Shown piece after piece: positions 20,822 through 30,301 of a stretch of 64,000 nucleotides of DNA. Below the pieces are notes generated by a model. It was not told the DNA's origin, made no database searches, and saw only the letters and a list, made by a program, of their open reading frames with translations. The position numbers and the translations under genes are program-made. This DNA is from Ignavibacteriae bacterium HGW-Ignavibacteriae-2 (GTDB taxonomy: Bacteria; Bacteroidota; Ignavibacteria; Ignavibacteriales; Melioribacteraceae). The first letter of the stretch is position 1, and each line of letters begins with the position of its first letter. The stretch lies in assembly GCA_002839805.1 (NCBI GenBank), contig PGYT01000001.1, positions 126,770 to 190,769 on the forward strand, read 5' to 3'.

Positions 20822-21523
20822 ATGAACGCTAATTCAGCCCGTGAATTATTAGAACGCGAGATTCAATTACAAAACTCCCAGGAAGATTTATGGCGGTTAT
20901 TTAGAATAATGGCGGAGTTTAGTGAAGGATTTGAAAAAATGGCAAAAATTAAACCTAGTATTGCTGTATTCGGATCCGCTAGAAGTAAACCAGAGGATAA
21001 ATATTATAAATTAACAGTTGAAGTTGCCAAAGAAATTGTAAAAAAGGGTTACGGAATTATTACAGGAGGCGGACCCGGAATTATGGAAGCCGCTAATAAA
21101 GGCGCTAAAGAAGCGGGCGGAAGTTCGGCTGGAGTAAACATCGAGCTGCCTTTCGAACAAGGTTCTAATGACTTTATAGACAGGGATAAATTACTCACGT
21201 TTAGATATTTTTTTGTACGTAAACTTATGTTCTTTAAATACGCTCAAGGATATATCCTTATGCCGGGTGGATTCGGAACTGCGGATGAATGTTTTGAAGT
21301 AATGACTTTAATACAAACCGGAAAAACATCAAAATTTCCTATTGTATTGATGGGTACAGATTTTTGGAACGGACTCTTAAGTTGGATTAAAGATGTACAA
21401 TTGAATAACAATTATATCAATAAAGAAGATCTGAATATTTTTTCAGTAACAGATGATCCTAAGGAGGCAGCTCAAATAATAAGTGATTTTCATAAAGGCA
21501 AAAAATATACGCCTAATTTTTAG
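20822..21523 (+). CDS. LOG-family (TIGR00730) nucleotide 5'-monophosphate phosphoribohydrolase-like protein
   Basis: This 233-residue Rossmann-like protein carries GGGPGIMEAANKGA and PGGFGTADE, the PGGxGTxxE signature of the LOG/'lysine decarboxylase-like' family. Characterised members cleave cytokinin riboside 5'-monophosphates or other nucleoside monophosphates. Older annotations as lysine decarboxylase are incorrect for this family. A GAGG sequence precedes the ATG. It is cytoplasmic and its native substrate is not evident. Confidence 0.92.
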   Translation: MNANSARELLEREIQLQNSQEDLWRLFRIMAEFSEGFEKMAKIKPSIAVFGSARSKPEDKYYKLTVEVAKEIVKKGYGIITGGGPGIMEAANKGAKEAGGSSAGVNIELPFEQGSNDFIDRDKLLTFRYFFVRKLMFFKYAQGYILMPGGFGTADECFEVMTLIQTGKTSKFPIVLMGTDFWNGLLSWIKDVQLNNNYINKEDLNIFSVTDDPKEAAQIISDFHKGKKYTPNF

Positions 21524-21748
21524 TTAGTTTGATCCGTTATTTTTTATTTTTATTTGTTTGATTTAAATATAAATATAAATATTTTATTACAAGAAAAACT
21601 ATCATAGAATCTCATTGTCTGCTTTGTTCAGCAGTTCTCTATCTGTGATATAAAATACAAAGTAATTTTATTTACATCTCTATATTTAGAAATAGAAATT
21701 GAATATAAAATAATTAGAGTTGATAGAAGATTATTAAAGGAAAAAGCA

Positions 21749-21916
21749 ATGGTTGATGATTGGAGCCCCAAGATGGGGGATTATAAAAAAGTAAATTCTC
21801 AAAATGATGCTAAAATTATTCGTCAAAGAATATTTAAAAATAGGTCTATTATCATATCACTTATAACTATAGAACTTTTAATCCTTATTGGAGCTTTACT
21901 TTATTTTTCTTTATAA
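21749..21916 (+). CDS. Small single-pass membrane protein (55 aa)
   Basis: An ATG preceded by AAAGG (21736-21740, eight-base spacing) opens a 55-codon frame. It has a charged N-terminal half (MVDDWSPKMGDYKK) and one hydrophobic helix (residues ~34-54, SIIISLITIELLILIGALLY). I do not recognise a family. The good ribosome binding site and clean topology suggest a real small membrane protein lying alone between the LOG-family gene and the convergent rfbD. Confidence 0.6.
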   Translation: MVDDWSPKMGDYKKVNSQNDAKIIRQRIFKNRSIIISLITIELLILIGALLYFSL

Positions 21917-22041
21917 ATTTAATTCCGCATAAAATCAATTATTATTGATTTTAATAAGCATTCCACTAATATTATAACTTTTAATATCGGGTTAATCTTT
22001 TTAGAATAAACAAATTGTAATACACATCTCCCTCTTATTTT

Positions 22042-22941
22042 TTAGAATATCAACTCTTTAGAAATAATTAATAATGATTCTTCAATCGAGTGTGGTTTAT
22101 AACCGAGTTCCGTTTCCGCTTTTAAATTTATAAGTCCCGATTTTAGAGGCCTGGGTGCGGGTTGGTTAAGGTCAGACGTAACAATCTTTTTTATAAGAGA
22201 TTTATCCAAATTAAAATAATCGGCAATTCGTTGGGTAAAATCGTAACGGGAAAGGAATTCCGCTCCGCCAATGTTATACAATCCCTTTTTGTCAAATTCT
22301 ATCAATTTGCTTATACCCTGAACCAAATCATCCAAAAATGTTGGATTATTTATTTGGTCTGTAACAATTTTAATCTCTTTATTGGCGGACAAAGAACCAA
22401 CAACCCATTTCACAAAGTCGGGTCTGCCGTGTTTGGCCGGACCATAAAGAACATTGGTTCTAACAATAGTTGATTTTATTTTATTAGAAAGTAAAATGTT
22501 TTCACTTGCCAATTTAGATCTGCCGTATGAACTAATAGGGTTAGGTTTATCATTTTCGGAATACGGACCGTTTTTTCCGTCAAAAACATAATCGGTTGAA
22601 ATATGGATTAAATGTGCATCGCAGGCACCGCCATATTTAACAAGATTTTCCACTCCGGTAACGTTTACCTTCCACGATAATTCTTTCTCGGATTCGCATT
22701 TGTCAACATTAGTAAATGCTGCGGCATTAATTATATAATCAGGATAAAATTGATGGATAAGTTTCTGCACATCCTTTTGCAAAGTAATATCAATTTGTAA
22801 ATAATTAACGTCACTGATGAATGACTCATTCTCAAACGAACATGCGAATAACTCCACATTTTTTAATCCCGAATAAAATTCAATTATTCTTTGACCTAAC
22901 ATTCCATTTGAACCGACGATGCAAATTCTATTTTTAATCAT
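22042..22941 (-). CDS. rfbD: dTDP-4-dehydrorhamnose reductase
   Basis: RfbD performs the last step in dTDP-L-rhamnose synthesis, reducing the 4-keto sugar with NAD(P)H. The 299-residue protein has the Rossmann glycine motif GSNGMLGQRI, the STDYVFDGKNGPYSE segment and the catalytic YGRSK. It is cytoplasmic. rfbC (25853-26401) is on the same strand but is separated by bshA and ugd. rfbA and rfbB are not in the window. The gene is probably transcribed alone. Confidence 0.92.
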   Translation of the reverse strand: MIKNRICIVGSNGMLGQRIIEFYSGLKNVELFACSFENESFISDVNYLQIDITLQKDVQKLIHQFYPDYIINAAAFTNVDKCESEKELSWKVNVTGVENLVKYGGACDAHLIHISTDYVFDGKNGPYSENDKPNPISSYGRSKLASENILLSNKIKSTIVRTNVLYGPAKHGRPDFVKWVVGSLSANKEIKIVTDQINNPTFLDDLVQGISKLIEFDKKGLYNIGGAEFLSRYDFTQRIADYFNLDKSLIKKIVTSDLNQPAPRPLKSGLINLKAETELGYKPHSIEESLLIISKELIF

Positions 22942-23365
22942 AATAAATTAAAAGTCCGTTTTCTCTTTATAAAACTAATTAGGTATAACTTTAATTTTAT
23001 CGATCAACTAACAAAATTTTTTGCTTCGAATATAGGGATAAAAAAAAGGAGTGCCAATATTTTTAATGGAACCATACCGGACTAACAAATGTTAATTTAT
23101 TTCTAATTGATAAATAAATAATTTTTGTTTAAAACGTGCTAGTATATAAAAGTATTAAATAATACACGCTAACATTTCGAACAATTTTCTAAACAAATAA
23201 ATCAAATTGCTAGCAGTATTTGAAAAACACTTTATTTTTCAACAAATGTAAAATAGAGGACATTATTAAACCTGTAGTTATTATTTATTTTGGTTAAGTT
23301 CGTATAATGATTTATCGTTGCAATATTCTAATAAAAATTCTTCCAAATTTGATAAAGAAAAAAAT
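22942..23365. other. 424-nt intergenic region between divergent rfbD and bshA
   Basis: No open frame with a credible ribosome binding site or hairpin terminator was found. The stretch is very AT-rich and must contain the divergent promoters of rfbD and bshA. I could not assign -35/-10 elements with confidence. Confidence 0.5.
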
Positions 23366-24490
23366 ATGAAAATTGGCATTACTTGTTATCCAACATACGG
23401 TGGAAGTGGCGTTGTTGCCACAGAACTTGGCAAAGAATTGGCCACCAGAGGGCATCAAGTGCATTTTATCAGCTATGCATTTCCTCATAGATTAACCCAT
23501 TTTTACGAAAATATTTATTATCACGAAGTAGAAATGAGCAATTATCCATTGTTTGAGCATAGCCTCTATAGTCTGGCGTTAACAAGTAAAATGCTTGAGG
23601 TTATTGAATATGAAAAACTTGATGTGCTTCATGTCCATTATGCAATTCCGCACGCAACTAGCGCTTATTTAGCAAAACAAATTATAAAAAAGAATAATTC
23701 GGACATAAAAATAATTACTACACTTCATGGTACAGACATCACGTTAGTAGGACTTGAACCCTCTTTTTTACCTCTTGTAAAATTCAGCATAGAAGAAAGT
23801 GATGGTGTTACAGCAGTCTCAAGATTTTTGAAGGAAAAAACTCTTACCAATTATGATATTAAAAAAGACATAAAAGTAATAACAAATTTTGTTGATACAG
23901 AAATATTCAAACCGGGTAAAAATGAACAACTCCGCAATTATGCTGCGCCTGAAGGTGAAAAAATATTGGTTCATACATCTAATTTTAGAGTTGTGAAAAG
24001 AGTATCTGATACTATAAGAATTCTTGAGGAAGTCCGTAAAGAAATTCCAGCTAAACTAATATTGGTTGGTGATGGGCCGGATAGATCGGAATGTGAAAGA
24101 TTGGCAAGAGAATTAAATTTATCTAAACACGTACTTTTCCTGGGCAAACAAGACGCACTTACTGAGATATTGAATGCGTCCGATGTTTTCCTTATGCCCT
24201 CTCAATCCGAAAGTTTTGGATTATCCGCCCTCGAGGCTATGTCCTGCGGACTTCCTGTAATAAGTACAAGTGTAGGCGGATTGCCTGAATTGCAAAAGCA
24301 TAACGAAACTGGTTTTATTGCTGAAATTGGAGATGTAACTAGAATGGCCAAATATACTGTTGACTTATTAACCAACGATAAAAAATATAATATTTTCAGT
24401 GAGAACAGCAGAAAAAGAGTGCTTTCTAATTTCGACAAAAATGTAATTGTGCCCGAATATGTTGAATATTATGACGAAATTTTAAAATAA
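23366..24490 (+). CDS. bshA: N-acetyl-alpha-D-glucosaminyl L-malate synthase BshA (bacillithiol biosynthesis)
   Basis: This GT4 glycosyltransferase joins UDP-GlcNAc to L-malate, the first step of bacillithiol synthesis. The 374-residue protein begins MKIGITCYPTYGGSGVVATELG and contains HYAIPHATSAYLA, TLHGTDITLVG and the GT-B donor site SESFGLSALEAMSCGLPVI, all strongly BshA-like. An upstream TTG in frame would add 16 residues, but ATG 23366 gives the conserved family start. bshB and bshC are not in this window. Chlorobi and Bacteroidota are known to make bacillithiol or its N-methyl form, so low-molecular-weight thiol protection is the expected role. Confidence 0.92.
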   Translation: MKIGITCYPTYGGSGVVATELGKELATRGHQVHFISYAFPHRLTHFYENIYYHEVEMSNYPLFEHSLYSLALTSKMLEVIEYEKLDVLHVHYAIPHATSAYLAKQIIKKNNSDIKIITTLHGTDITLVGLEPSFLPLVKFSIEESDGVTAVSRFLKEKTLTNYDIKKDIKVITNFVDTEIFKPGKNEQLRNYAAPEGEKILVHTSNFRVVKRVSDTIRILEEVRKEIPAKLILVGDGPDRSECERLARELNLSKHVLFLGKQDALTEILNASDVFLMPSQSESFGLSALEAMSCGLPVISTSVGGLPELQKHNETGFIAEIGDVTRMAKYTVDLLTNDKKYNIFSENSRKRVLSNFDKNVIVPEYVEYYDEILK

Positions 24491-24492
24491 AT

Positions 24493-24516
24493 AAAGCCTG
24501 ATTTTAATCAGGCTTT
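24493..24516. terminator. Bidirectional hairpin at the bshA/ugd convergence
   Basis: AAAGCCTGATT (24493-24503) is the inverse complement of AATCAGGCTTT (24506-24516), an 11-bp near-continuous palindrome flanked by A/T tracts. It starts two bases after the bshA stop and overlaps the last codons of ugd, so it can serve transcripts from both directions. Confidence 0.85.
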
Positions 24517-25835
24517 ATAAGTGTTTTGCCGATACTGTAATGATAAAAACCGGCGGCTTTTGTATGTCTTCTGTTAAAAACATTTCTTCCGTCAAATATT
24601 AACGGATTTTTTAACAAATTTTTCATCTCCTCAAAATCCGGGGATCTAAATTCATTCCATTCGGTTAGTAACAACAACGCGTCCGCATCTCGCAAACAGT
24701 CATACTCATTTGGGCAGTACTTAATTTTCTCCTGTAAGTAGAATTTTGCATTTTCCATTGCCGCAGGATCATAAGCTTGTATTTTAGCGCCCAATTCAAG
24801 CAATCTATTTATTATTACAACCGAAGGAGCGTCCCTCATATCGTCTGTATTAGGTTTAAAAGCCAATCCCCAAACAGCGAAAGTTTTACCTTTTACATCA
24901 TCATTAAAATGATTTAACACCTTATTTACAAGAACCAATTTTTGTTCTTTATTTACTTGATCTACAAGCGTAAGAATTTTCATTTCCGAGTTAAATTCTT
25001 TTGATGTTTTTATAAGCGCATTAACGTCTTTCGGAAAACATGAACCACCATAACCAATACCGGCGAATAAAAACCTTTTGCCAATACGGTTATCTGAGCC
25101 CATTCCTTTTCTAACAAGATCAACATTTGCCCCAACTTTCTCACAAAAGTTTGCAAGTTCATTCATAAATGTAATTCTCATAGCCAGGTAGGAATTTGCC
25201 GCATATTTTGTAACTTCCGAGCTTTCAGGGTTCATTTCAATTATTGGATTACCCTGTCTAACGAAAGCATCGTATAGAATTTTAAGTTTTTTAAAAACGT
25301 GCTCGGATTTTGCGCCTACAACAATTCTATCGGGCTTCATAAAATCCTCCACAGCGAAACCTTCCCTTAAAAACTCAGGATTCGAAACAACCTCAAAATT
25401 ATCAATATTCTGAGAGTTTAGAATAGCAGTGAGTTTCGCGCAAGTTCCGACGGGCACCGTGCTTTTATTAACGATTAACTTAAATTCCTGATTATCCGAT
25501 TCCTTCAGAATTTTTCCAATATCCTCTGTAACTCCCATAACATATTTGAGATCAGCGGAACCGTCTTCTCCCTGCGGGGTGGGTAAACAAAGAAAAATTA
25601 TTTCTGAATTCAGTACTGCTTCTTTAAGATCATTAGTAAAAAACAAACGTTTTTTAGCTATATTTCTGTAGAATAAAATATCAAGCCCGGGTTCATAAAT
25701 AGGCACTTCGGCATTTTGTAGTTTTTTAAGTTTTTCAGGATTGTTATCAACACAAATTACTTCGTTGCCCATTTCAGCGAAACATGTACCTGAAACCAAC
25801 CCAACATAACCGCTTCCGATAACCGCTAATTTCAT
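24504..25835 (-). CDS. ugd: UDP-glucose 6-dehydrogenase
   Basis: The enzyme oxidises UDP-glucose to UDP-glucuronate with two NAD+, feeding capsule or exopolysaccharide synthesis. The 443-residue protein shows the NAD motif GSGYVGLVSGTCFAEMG, the substrate region NPEFLREGFAVEDFMKPDRIV, and the catalytic cysteine in GYGGSCFPKDVNALI. It lies 17 bases downstream of rfbC and is clearly in one operon with it. Together they indicate synthesis of a surface polysaccharide with rhamnose and uronic acid. Confidence 0.95.
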   Translation of the reverse strand: MKLAVIGSGYVGLVSGTCFAEMGNEVICVDNNPEKLKKLQNAEVPIYEPGLDILFYRNIAKKRLFFTNDLKEAVLNSEIIFLCLPTPQGEDGSADLKYVMGVTEDIGKILKESDNQEFKLIVNKSTVPVGTCAKLTAILNSQNIDNFEVVSNPEFLREGFAVEDFMKPDRIVVGAKSEHVFKKLKILYDAFVRQGNPIIEMNPESSEVTKYAANSYLAMRITFMNELANFCEKVGANVDLVRKGMGSDNRIGKRFLFAGIGYGGSCFPKDVNALIKTSKEFNSEMKILTLVDQVNKEQKLVLVNKVLNHFNDDVKGKTFAVWGLAFKPNTDDMRDAPSVVIINRLLELGAKIQAYDPAAMENAKFYLQEKIKYCPNEYDCLRDADALLLLTEWNEFRSPDFEEMKNLLKNPLIFDGRNVFNRRHTKAAGFYHYSIGKTLIKPD

Positions 25836-25852
25836 TTATTACTCCTATTAGT

Positions 25853-26401
25853 TCAGGATTTAAAATCTTCTTCAATTTGATTAAAATTAACCCCAATTAA
25901 ATCTTTTTCAGATACTATTGGATTTTCAACTTTCCAGTCAATACTCAGAATTTTGTCGCTATATAATATGCAACGTTCGCTTTCTTTATTATACAATGCC
26001 GTACATTTATAATAAAAAACCGCATAGTCCGAAAGAACAGAAAATCCATGCGCAAAACCGGGAGGCAAAAAGAGTTGATGCTTATTTTCATCGGACAATT
26101 CCGTGGAGAAATATTGTCCGAATGTAGGAGAACCGAAACGGATGTCCACAGCAACATCCAGTACTTTTCCTAAAAGAACAGTACATAATTTACCCTGCTG
26201 ATGATCTCCGATTTGGTAGTGTAAACCGCGTATAGTATTTTTAATGGATCGTGATACGTTATCCTGCACAAAATCCAGGTTTATTCCCGCATCTTTATAT
26301 TTATTTTTACTATAACTTTCGTAAAAATATCCTCGCCCGTCCACAAAAACTTTGGGTTTTAACAACAGCAGCCCGGAAATTCCCGTATTAACAACTTCCA
26401 T
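25853..26401 (-). CDS. rfbC: dTDP-4-dehydrorhamnose 3,5-epimerase
   Basis: RfbC epimerises dTDP-4-keto-6-deoxyglucose at C3 and C5 in the dTDP-rhamnose pathway. The 182-residue cupin protein has VFVDGRGYFYESY, RGLHYQIGDHQQGKLC and FLPPGFAHGFSVLSD. The frame is open 19 codons further, but GGAG (26407-26410) sits five bases before ATG 26401 and the family starts near this Met. It is the first gene of a two-gene operon with ugd. Confidence 0.94.
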   Translation of the reverse strand: MEVVNTGISGLLLLKPKVFVDGRGYFYESYSKNKYKDAGINLDFVQDNVSRSIKNTIRGLHYQIGDHQQGKLCTVLLGKVLDVAVDIRFGSPTFGQYFSTELSDENKHQLFLPPGFAHGFSVLSDYAVFYYKCTALYNKESERCILYSDKILSIDWKVENPIVSEKDLIGVNFNQIEEDFKS

Positions 26402-26622
26402 TATTCTCCATAAATTAATTGTATGTAATAAATAATTTGGGATTGTAAAGTTACACAATTTTGAAACATCCGAACAAAATTAATTTTATTTAATTATTCG
26501 TCTCTCTTTGTAAAACATTATAATTATATGGAGTTTTATGATGATATCGACTTATAAAATACTTGCGTATCCTAAATTATTGAATTATTTTAGCGTGTAA
26601 AATATTTTGGGGTATAGCACTT

Positions 26623-27084
26623 ATGCACACTGATCACAAACAGGATAAATTAGCTGAAGCAATGGCTGATTTAACTTGCGAACTCGCCCGTACCTGTAAC
26701 GAAAAAGAGAACTATTTCGCATCGTTATTTAATTTGACTCCAGCTGAATTTAAATGCCTAAAATTATTTTCTAAAACCAACTCAATAACGATAAAAACAA
26801 TTTCCGTATTAATGAAACTTACACCTGGAAGAATTACACATATTCTAACATCGCTTGAAAAGAAAAAATTTATTAAACGCAAAACAGATCATTATGACAA
26901 AAGAAATGTAATAGTATCATTAACAAGCAATAGTGAACCATTTCTTAAAAATCTGAACTGCAGCCATATTAAGTTACATCAGGAAATATTGGAAAATATC
27001 AGTGCTGAAAAGAGAGAAGAAATAATTTATGCGATGCAGCAGGTTGTTGATGCTTTGAGGACTTGGTCGGCAAAAATTGAATAA
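26623..27084 (+). CDS. MarR-family transcriptional regulator
   Basis: The 153-residue protein has the MarR winged-helix layout. An N-terminal dimerisation helix is followed by the HTH around FNLTPAEFKCLKLFSKTN...ITIKTISVLMKLTPGRITHIL, the wing with RKTDHYDKRNVIVSLT, and a C-terminal dimer helix. Such proteins usually repress neighbouring or self genes and respond to small ligands or oxidation. The convergent FadL-type porin is its only close neighbour and the target is unknown. Confidence 0.9.
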   Translation: MHTDHKQDKLAEAMADLTCELARTCNEKENYFASLFNLTPAEFKCLKLFSKTNSITIKTISVLMKLTPGRITHILTSLEKKKFIKRKTDHYDKRNVIVSLTSNSEPFLKNLNCSHIKLHQEILENISAEKREEIIYAMQQVVDALRTWSAKIE

Positions 27085-27110
27085 TGAATTGAGTTAAAAT
27101 TAAGAAAAAA

Positions 27111-27135
27111 AAAGGGCATCTTATAGATGCCCTTT
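27111..27135. terminator. Bidirectional terminator between marR-type gene and fadL-type gene
   Basis: AAAGGGCATC (27111-27120) and GATGCCCTTT (27126-27135) form a 10-bp stem with loop TTATA. T residues follow on the plus strand and an A-run precedes, so it reads as a terminator in both directions between convergent genes. Confidence 0.9.
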
Positions 27136-27156
27136 TTTGTATAATTAAATCGAATT

Positions 27157-28425
27157 TTATAACGAGTAACCCAAACCAATACTAAACGCAAAAATATCCA
27201 TTTGATGTAATCCGGGCATGTTATCGCCGGAATAAGTGATATCCCTTTCGGCTCCGAATAGATACTCTAATGAAGCGTCTATCTGAATATTATTGATTTT
27301 ATAACTCAAACCGCCTGTAGCTGTATGATTGGTAGATGACGGGAATAAAAAGTTAACAGTTTCGTCCGGAGCCGGAGCCGGATCGTAATAATACCCTAAG
27401 CGAAATGCTAATTCTTTTGATGCAGCATATTCCAATCCTGCTCTTATTTGAACTGCATTATCCCAATCCAAAGTGAAAGTACTTTCCGAATTCCAATCTG
27501 AGTATTTTGCTGTTAATTTATCCAAGGCTTTCCAATTGCTGTACTGAGCGTCAAAAGTTAAAGTCATACACTCGGTTGGATGAACCGCAATACCGCCGGC
27601 AAACCACATTGGCCAAGTTACATCCCTATCGAAATCACTTTTCATTTCCATGGGAAGTCCTTCCAATTCGCCTGTACCGCTCATTTTAACTTTTGTTGAA
27701 GTTCTGTAAGTGGCTCCCAAAGAAAGCATTTCATTAACTTTATATTTAAGACCAATTGTTGCGCCCAAACCAATACCATCTGAAGTTTCTGTATATTGAG
27801 GAAGTATGTCCGGAATTCTATCTCCAGTTACGTCAAGCGGTGTATCGTGTGGTCTTTTTAGATCGAACATTCCGTAGTAAACATTTAACGCAACACCAAC
27901 GGCCAATTGATCGTTTACATTATAAGCAACGGCTGGTGAAAAATTTATTACAGCAATTTTCGACATCCACTCGTAAGGACCGAAAACTTTATCAGGTACT
28001 CCATCTCCGTTAAAATCGACAGCTGTTAAATTTATTACATCTTTTCCTTCCCATTCAGCTCCTAAACCTGCTGGAACATATATACCGAAAGAAAAAGCCC
28101 AATCATTCATTCTATAATTTATAAAAGCGTTGGGGCTGATATAATTATTTGTTTTTTGTTTGGCGTCGATTCCGGCCATATCATATTTATAAGTTCCTAA
28201 AGGAATAACGTCAGTACTGAATACATAAATGCTGGATCCTTGTGTAGCTAATCCTGCCGGATTCCAATACAAAGCCGTTGCGTCGTTAGCAAGACCTACA
28301 AACGCGCCTCCCATACCTAAGGCTTTTGTGCCTATACTGTTCAAACTCAATCCGTTCGAAAACACAATGGATTGTAAAGCAAACATCAATGCAACAGTTA
28401 GAATTAGTGATAACCTTTTTTTCAT
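27157..28425 (-). CDS. OmpP1/FadL-family outer membrane transporter
   Basis: This 422-residue beta-barrel protein has a signal peptide (residues 1-23, ending VFSNG), then the FadL-type N-terminal hatch NSIGTKALGMGGAFVGLANDATALYWNPAGLA. Antiparallel strands follow and the protein ends in an aromatic/hydrophobic C-terminal strand (FSIGLGYSL). FadL proteins import long-chain fatty acids or other hydrophobic compounds across the outer membrane. The acyl-CoA synthetase fusion encoded at 43547-46015 could activate such substrates, but they are not linked. Confidence 0.93.
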   Translation of the reverse strand: MKKRLSLILTVALMFALQSIVFSNGLSLNSIGTKALGMGGAFVGLANDATALYWNPAGLATQGSSIYVFSTDVIPLGTYKYDMAGIDAKQKTNNYISPNAFINYRMNDWAFSFGIYVPAGLGAEWEGKDVINLTAVDFNGDGVPDKVFGPYEWMSKIAVINFSPAVAYNVNDQLAVGVALNVYYGMFDLKRPHDTPLDVTGDRIPDILPQYTETSDGIGLGATIGLKYKVNEMLSLGATYRTSTKVKMSGTGELEGLPMEMKSDFDRDVTWPMWFAGGIAVHPTECMTLTFDAQYSNWKALDKLTAKYSDWNSESTFTLDWDNAVQIRAGLEYAASKELAFRLGYYYDPAPAPDETVNFLFPSSTNHTATGGLSYKINNIQIDASLEYLFGAERDITYSGDNMPGLHQMDIFAFSIGLGYSL

Positions 28426-28939
28426 TTCTCCTCCACTTGGTTTAATGAATTTAGTTAGTACTTGTTTTTTATATAGCAGAATAAATCTTCAAAAATATAT
28501 ATAGCAATCCCATAGACAACTAACCAAATATCAAAATATTGTAAAGATGTTTTTTGGGCGTAAGTGTTATAATTAAATAACAGCTGGAAAGAAAGACCAG
28601 AGTCGAATGAATTGTTTTGAATAATATTTTCGTAAGAAAAGAATCTGTAGATTATCATCTGTCAGTAAGATCGCAATTTAGAATAATAAATATTTTGCGT
28701 GATTTAAGCTTATTCAAAGTGCTTCAACTTAATTAGTAAATTTATTATTGAACGGACAACATCGTATTTTCATTTTTCGGAGTGGAAGTTAATATAATTA
28801 TTTCAATTAAGTACAATAATTTTTTGCATTTATAAAACGATAATTTATAAAGTATTAAATGAGTCATTAAACACACCACATGTCCATTTATTTTATTAAG
28901 CTTAAATGGCAGGTTCAAAAATTTCTGACACCCAAAATA
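28426..28939. other. 514-nt intergenic region
   Basis: The stretch lies upstream of the FadL gene and downstream of the sigma-54 regulator, both on the minus strand. A 67-codon minus-strand frame (28455-28658) has neither a plausible ribosome binding site nor protein-like composition. GGAG near 28434 belongs to the FadL start. No hairpin terminator with a T-run was recognised after the regulator gene. Confidence 0.5.
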
Positions 28940-30301
28940 CTATTCCTTAAAAATAATATTATAGCGTGAAATCAGTCTGTGGATAGATCTTCTATCCAGG
29001 CCGCAGGAATCGGCGGTTTTTGATATGTTTCCGTCATTTAATCGTAAATGATGTGTAAGATAATCCATCTCAAATTTTTCAAGTACTTTTTGTTTTGCCT
29101 CTTTATAATCGAGTGAGATTATCTCATTCGGAATTTCGTCCGCTTTTTTTGAAATTGGCAGGGGTAAATCGCTAAGTTGTATAATGTCATTGGAGCATAA
29201 ATAATAGGTTCGATTAATAATATTTTGAAGTTCTCTAACATTACCCGGCCACGGATAGTTAATCAGCGCTTCCTCGGCACTGTTGGTAAACCTGCGCTGC
29301 TTCTGTCCTCTGCTACTGCACAAATGTTTTACGTAACTGAGAATTAATGGCAGAATATCATCTTTACGCTCGCGCAAAGGGGGTACTTCAATTTTCATGC
29401 TGTTAAGTCTGTAAAACAAATCATCCCTAAACAAACCGTCCTTTACAAGTTTTTCTAAATCTTTATTCGTCGCAGCGATAATTCTTACATTGATATCAAT
29501 TTCAGACTGACCGCCGACACGCCTGATTTTACGTTCTTCCAACATTCTAAGAAGTTTAACTTGGAGAGATAGAGACATTTCACCAATTTCATCGAAGAAA
29601 AATGTACCATTGTTTGCGAACTCCAATAGTCCCGGTTTAGTTTTAATGGCGCCTGTGAATGCGCCCCTCTCGTGTCCGAACAACTCACTTTCAAAAAGTT
29701 GTTCGGGTAAAGCACCGCAGTTAACCGGTACAAACGGATTGTTTTTTCCTTTACTTAAATTATGAATAGCTCTCGCTATTAATTCCTTTCCAGTGCCGCT
29801 TTCTCCAATAATTAAAACATTCATTTCAGTTGGCGCAATTTTTTTTACAATGTTTATAATTTCTTTCATCTGAGCGCTTTCGTGTACAATCTTTATCAGA
29901 TCTTCATTTGTTTCCTCGGATTCGTTTTGTAATATAACTTTGTTTTTTAAGCCTCTGTCTATTACTTCAAAAAGTTTTTTTGAAGCGAACGGTTTTTCAA
30001 TAAAATCGAATGCGCCCAATTTAATAGCCTCTACACTTGATTCAATTGTACCATAGCCCGAAATAATAATAACAACAGTTTCCGGATTTTGATTTAATGC
30101 GTTGTTTAATATCTCAATACCATCTATGTCTTTCATCTTAAGATCTGATATTACTAAATCGAAATCTGTATTTTTTATAAGCTCAACTGCCTCCTGAGGA
30201 TTGTTGCAGGGAGTTATTTCAAACTCTTTACGAAACGATAAAATTTTAACGAGACTGTCGAGCATTTCCACTTCATCGTCAACTAAAAGTACTTTATACA
30301 T
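28940..30301 (-). CDS. NtrC-class sigma-54-dependent response regulator
   Basis: The 453-residue protein has a receiver domain (1-120, phospho-acceptor Asp53 in VISDL, Lys103 in EKPF). A sigma-54 interaction AAA+ domain (~138-375) follows with Walker A GESGTGKE (166-173), GAFTGA (213-218, the sigma-54 contact loop) and the Walker B region FFFDEIGEM. A Fis-type helix-turn-helix lies at ~418-452 (SKTADSCGLDRRSIHRLI). It should activate sigma-54 promoters when phosphorylated. Its start overlaps the stop of the haem-sensor kinase by eight bases, making them a cognate pair. A near-consensus sigma-54 promoter lies in the divergent region upstream of the cytochrome genes, its likely target. Confidence 0.96.
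   Translation of the reverse strand: MYKVLLVDDEVEMLDSLVKILSFRKEFEITPCNNPQEAVELIKNTDFDLVISDLKMKDIDGIEILNNALNQNPETVVIIISGYGTIESSVEAIKLGAFDFIEKPFASKKLFEVIDRGLKNKVILQNESEETNEDLIKIVHESAQMKEIINIVKKIAPTEMNVLIIGESGTGKELIARAIHNLSKGKNNPFVPVNCGALPEQLFESELFGHERGAFTGAIKTKPGLLEFANNGTFFFDEIGEMSLSLQVKLLRMLEERKIRRVGGQSEIDINVRIIAATNKDLEKLVKDGLFRDDLFYRLNSMKIEVPPLRERKDDILPLILSYVKHLCSSRGQKQRRFTNSAEEALINYPWPGNVRELQNIINRTYYLCSNDIIQLSDLPLPISKKADEIPNEIISLDYKEAKQKVLEKFEMDYLTHHLRLNDGNISKTADSCGLDRRSIHRLISRYNIIFKE

Noticed and set aside
20822-21523. Lysine decarboxylase
   Set aside because: PGGxGTxxE and length identify the LOG family; the old decarboxylase label is a known misannotation.
23318-23365. TTG start giving BshA an extra 16 residues
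   Set aside because: The extension is polar and not family-like; the conserved start MKIGITCYP is at 23366.
28455-28658. 67-codon minus-strand frame upstream of the FadL gene
   Set aside because: No ribosome binding site, unusual composition, and it runs into the FadL promoter region.
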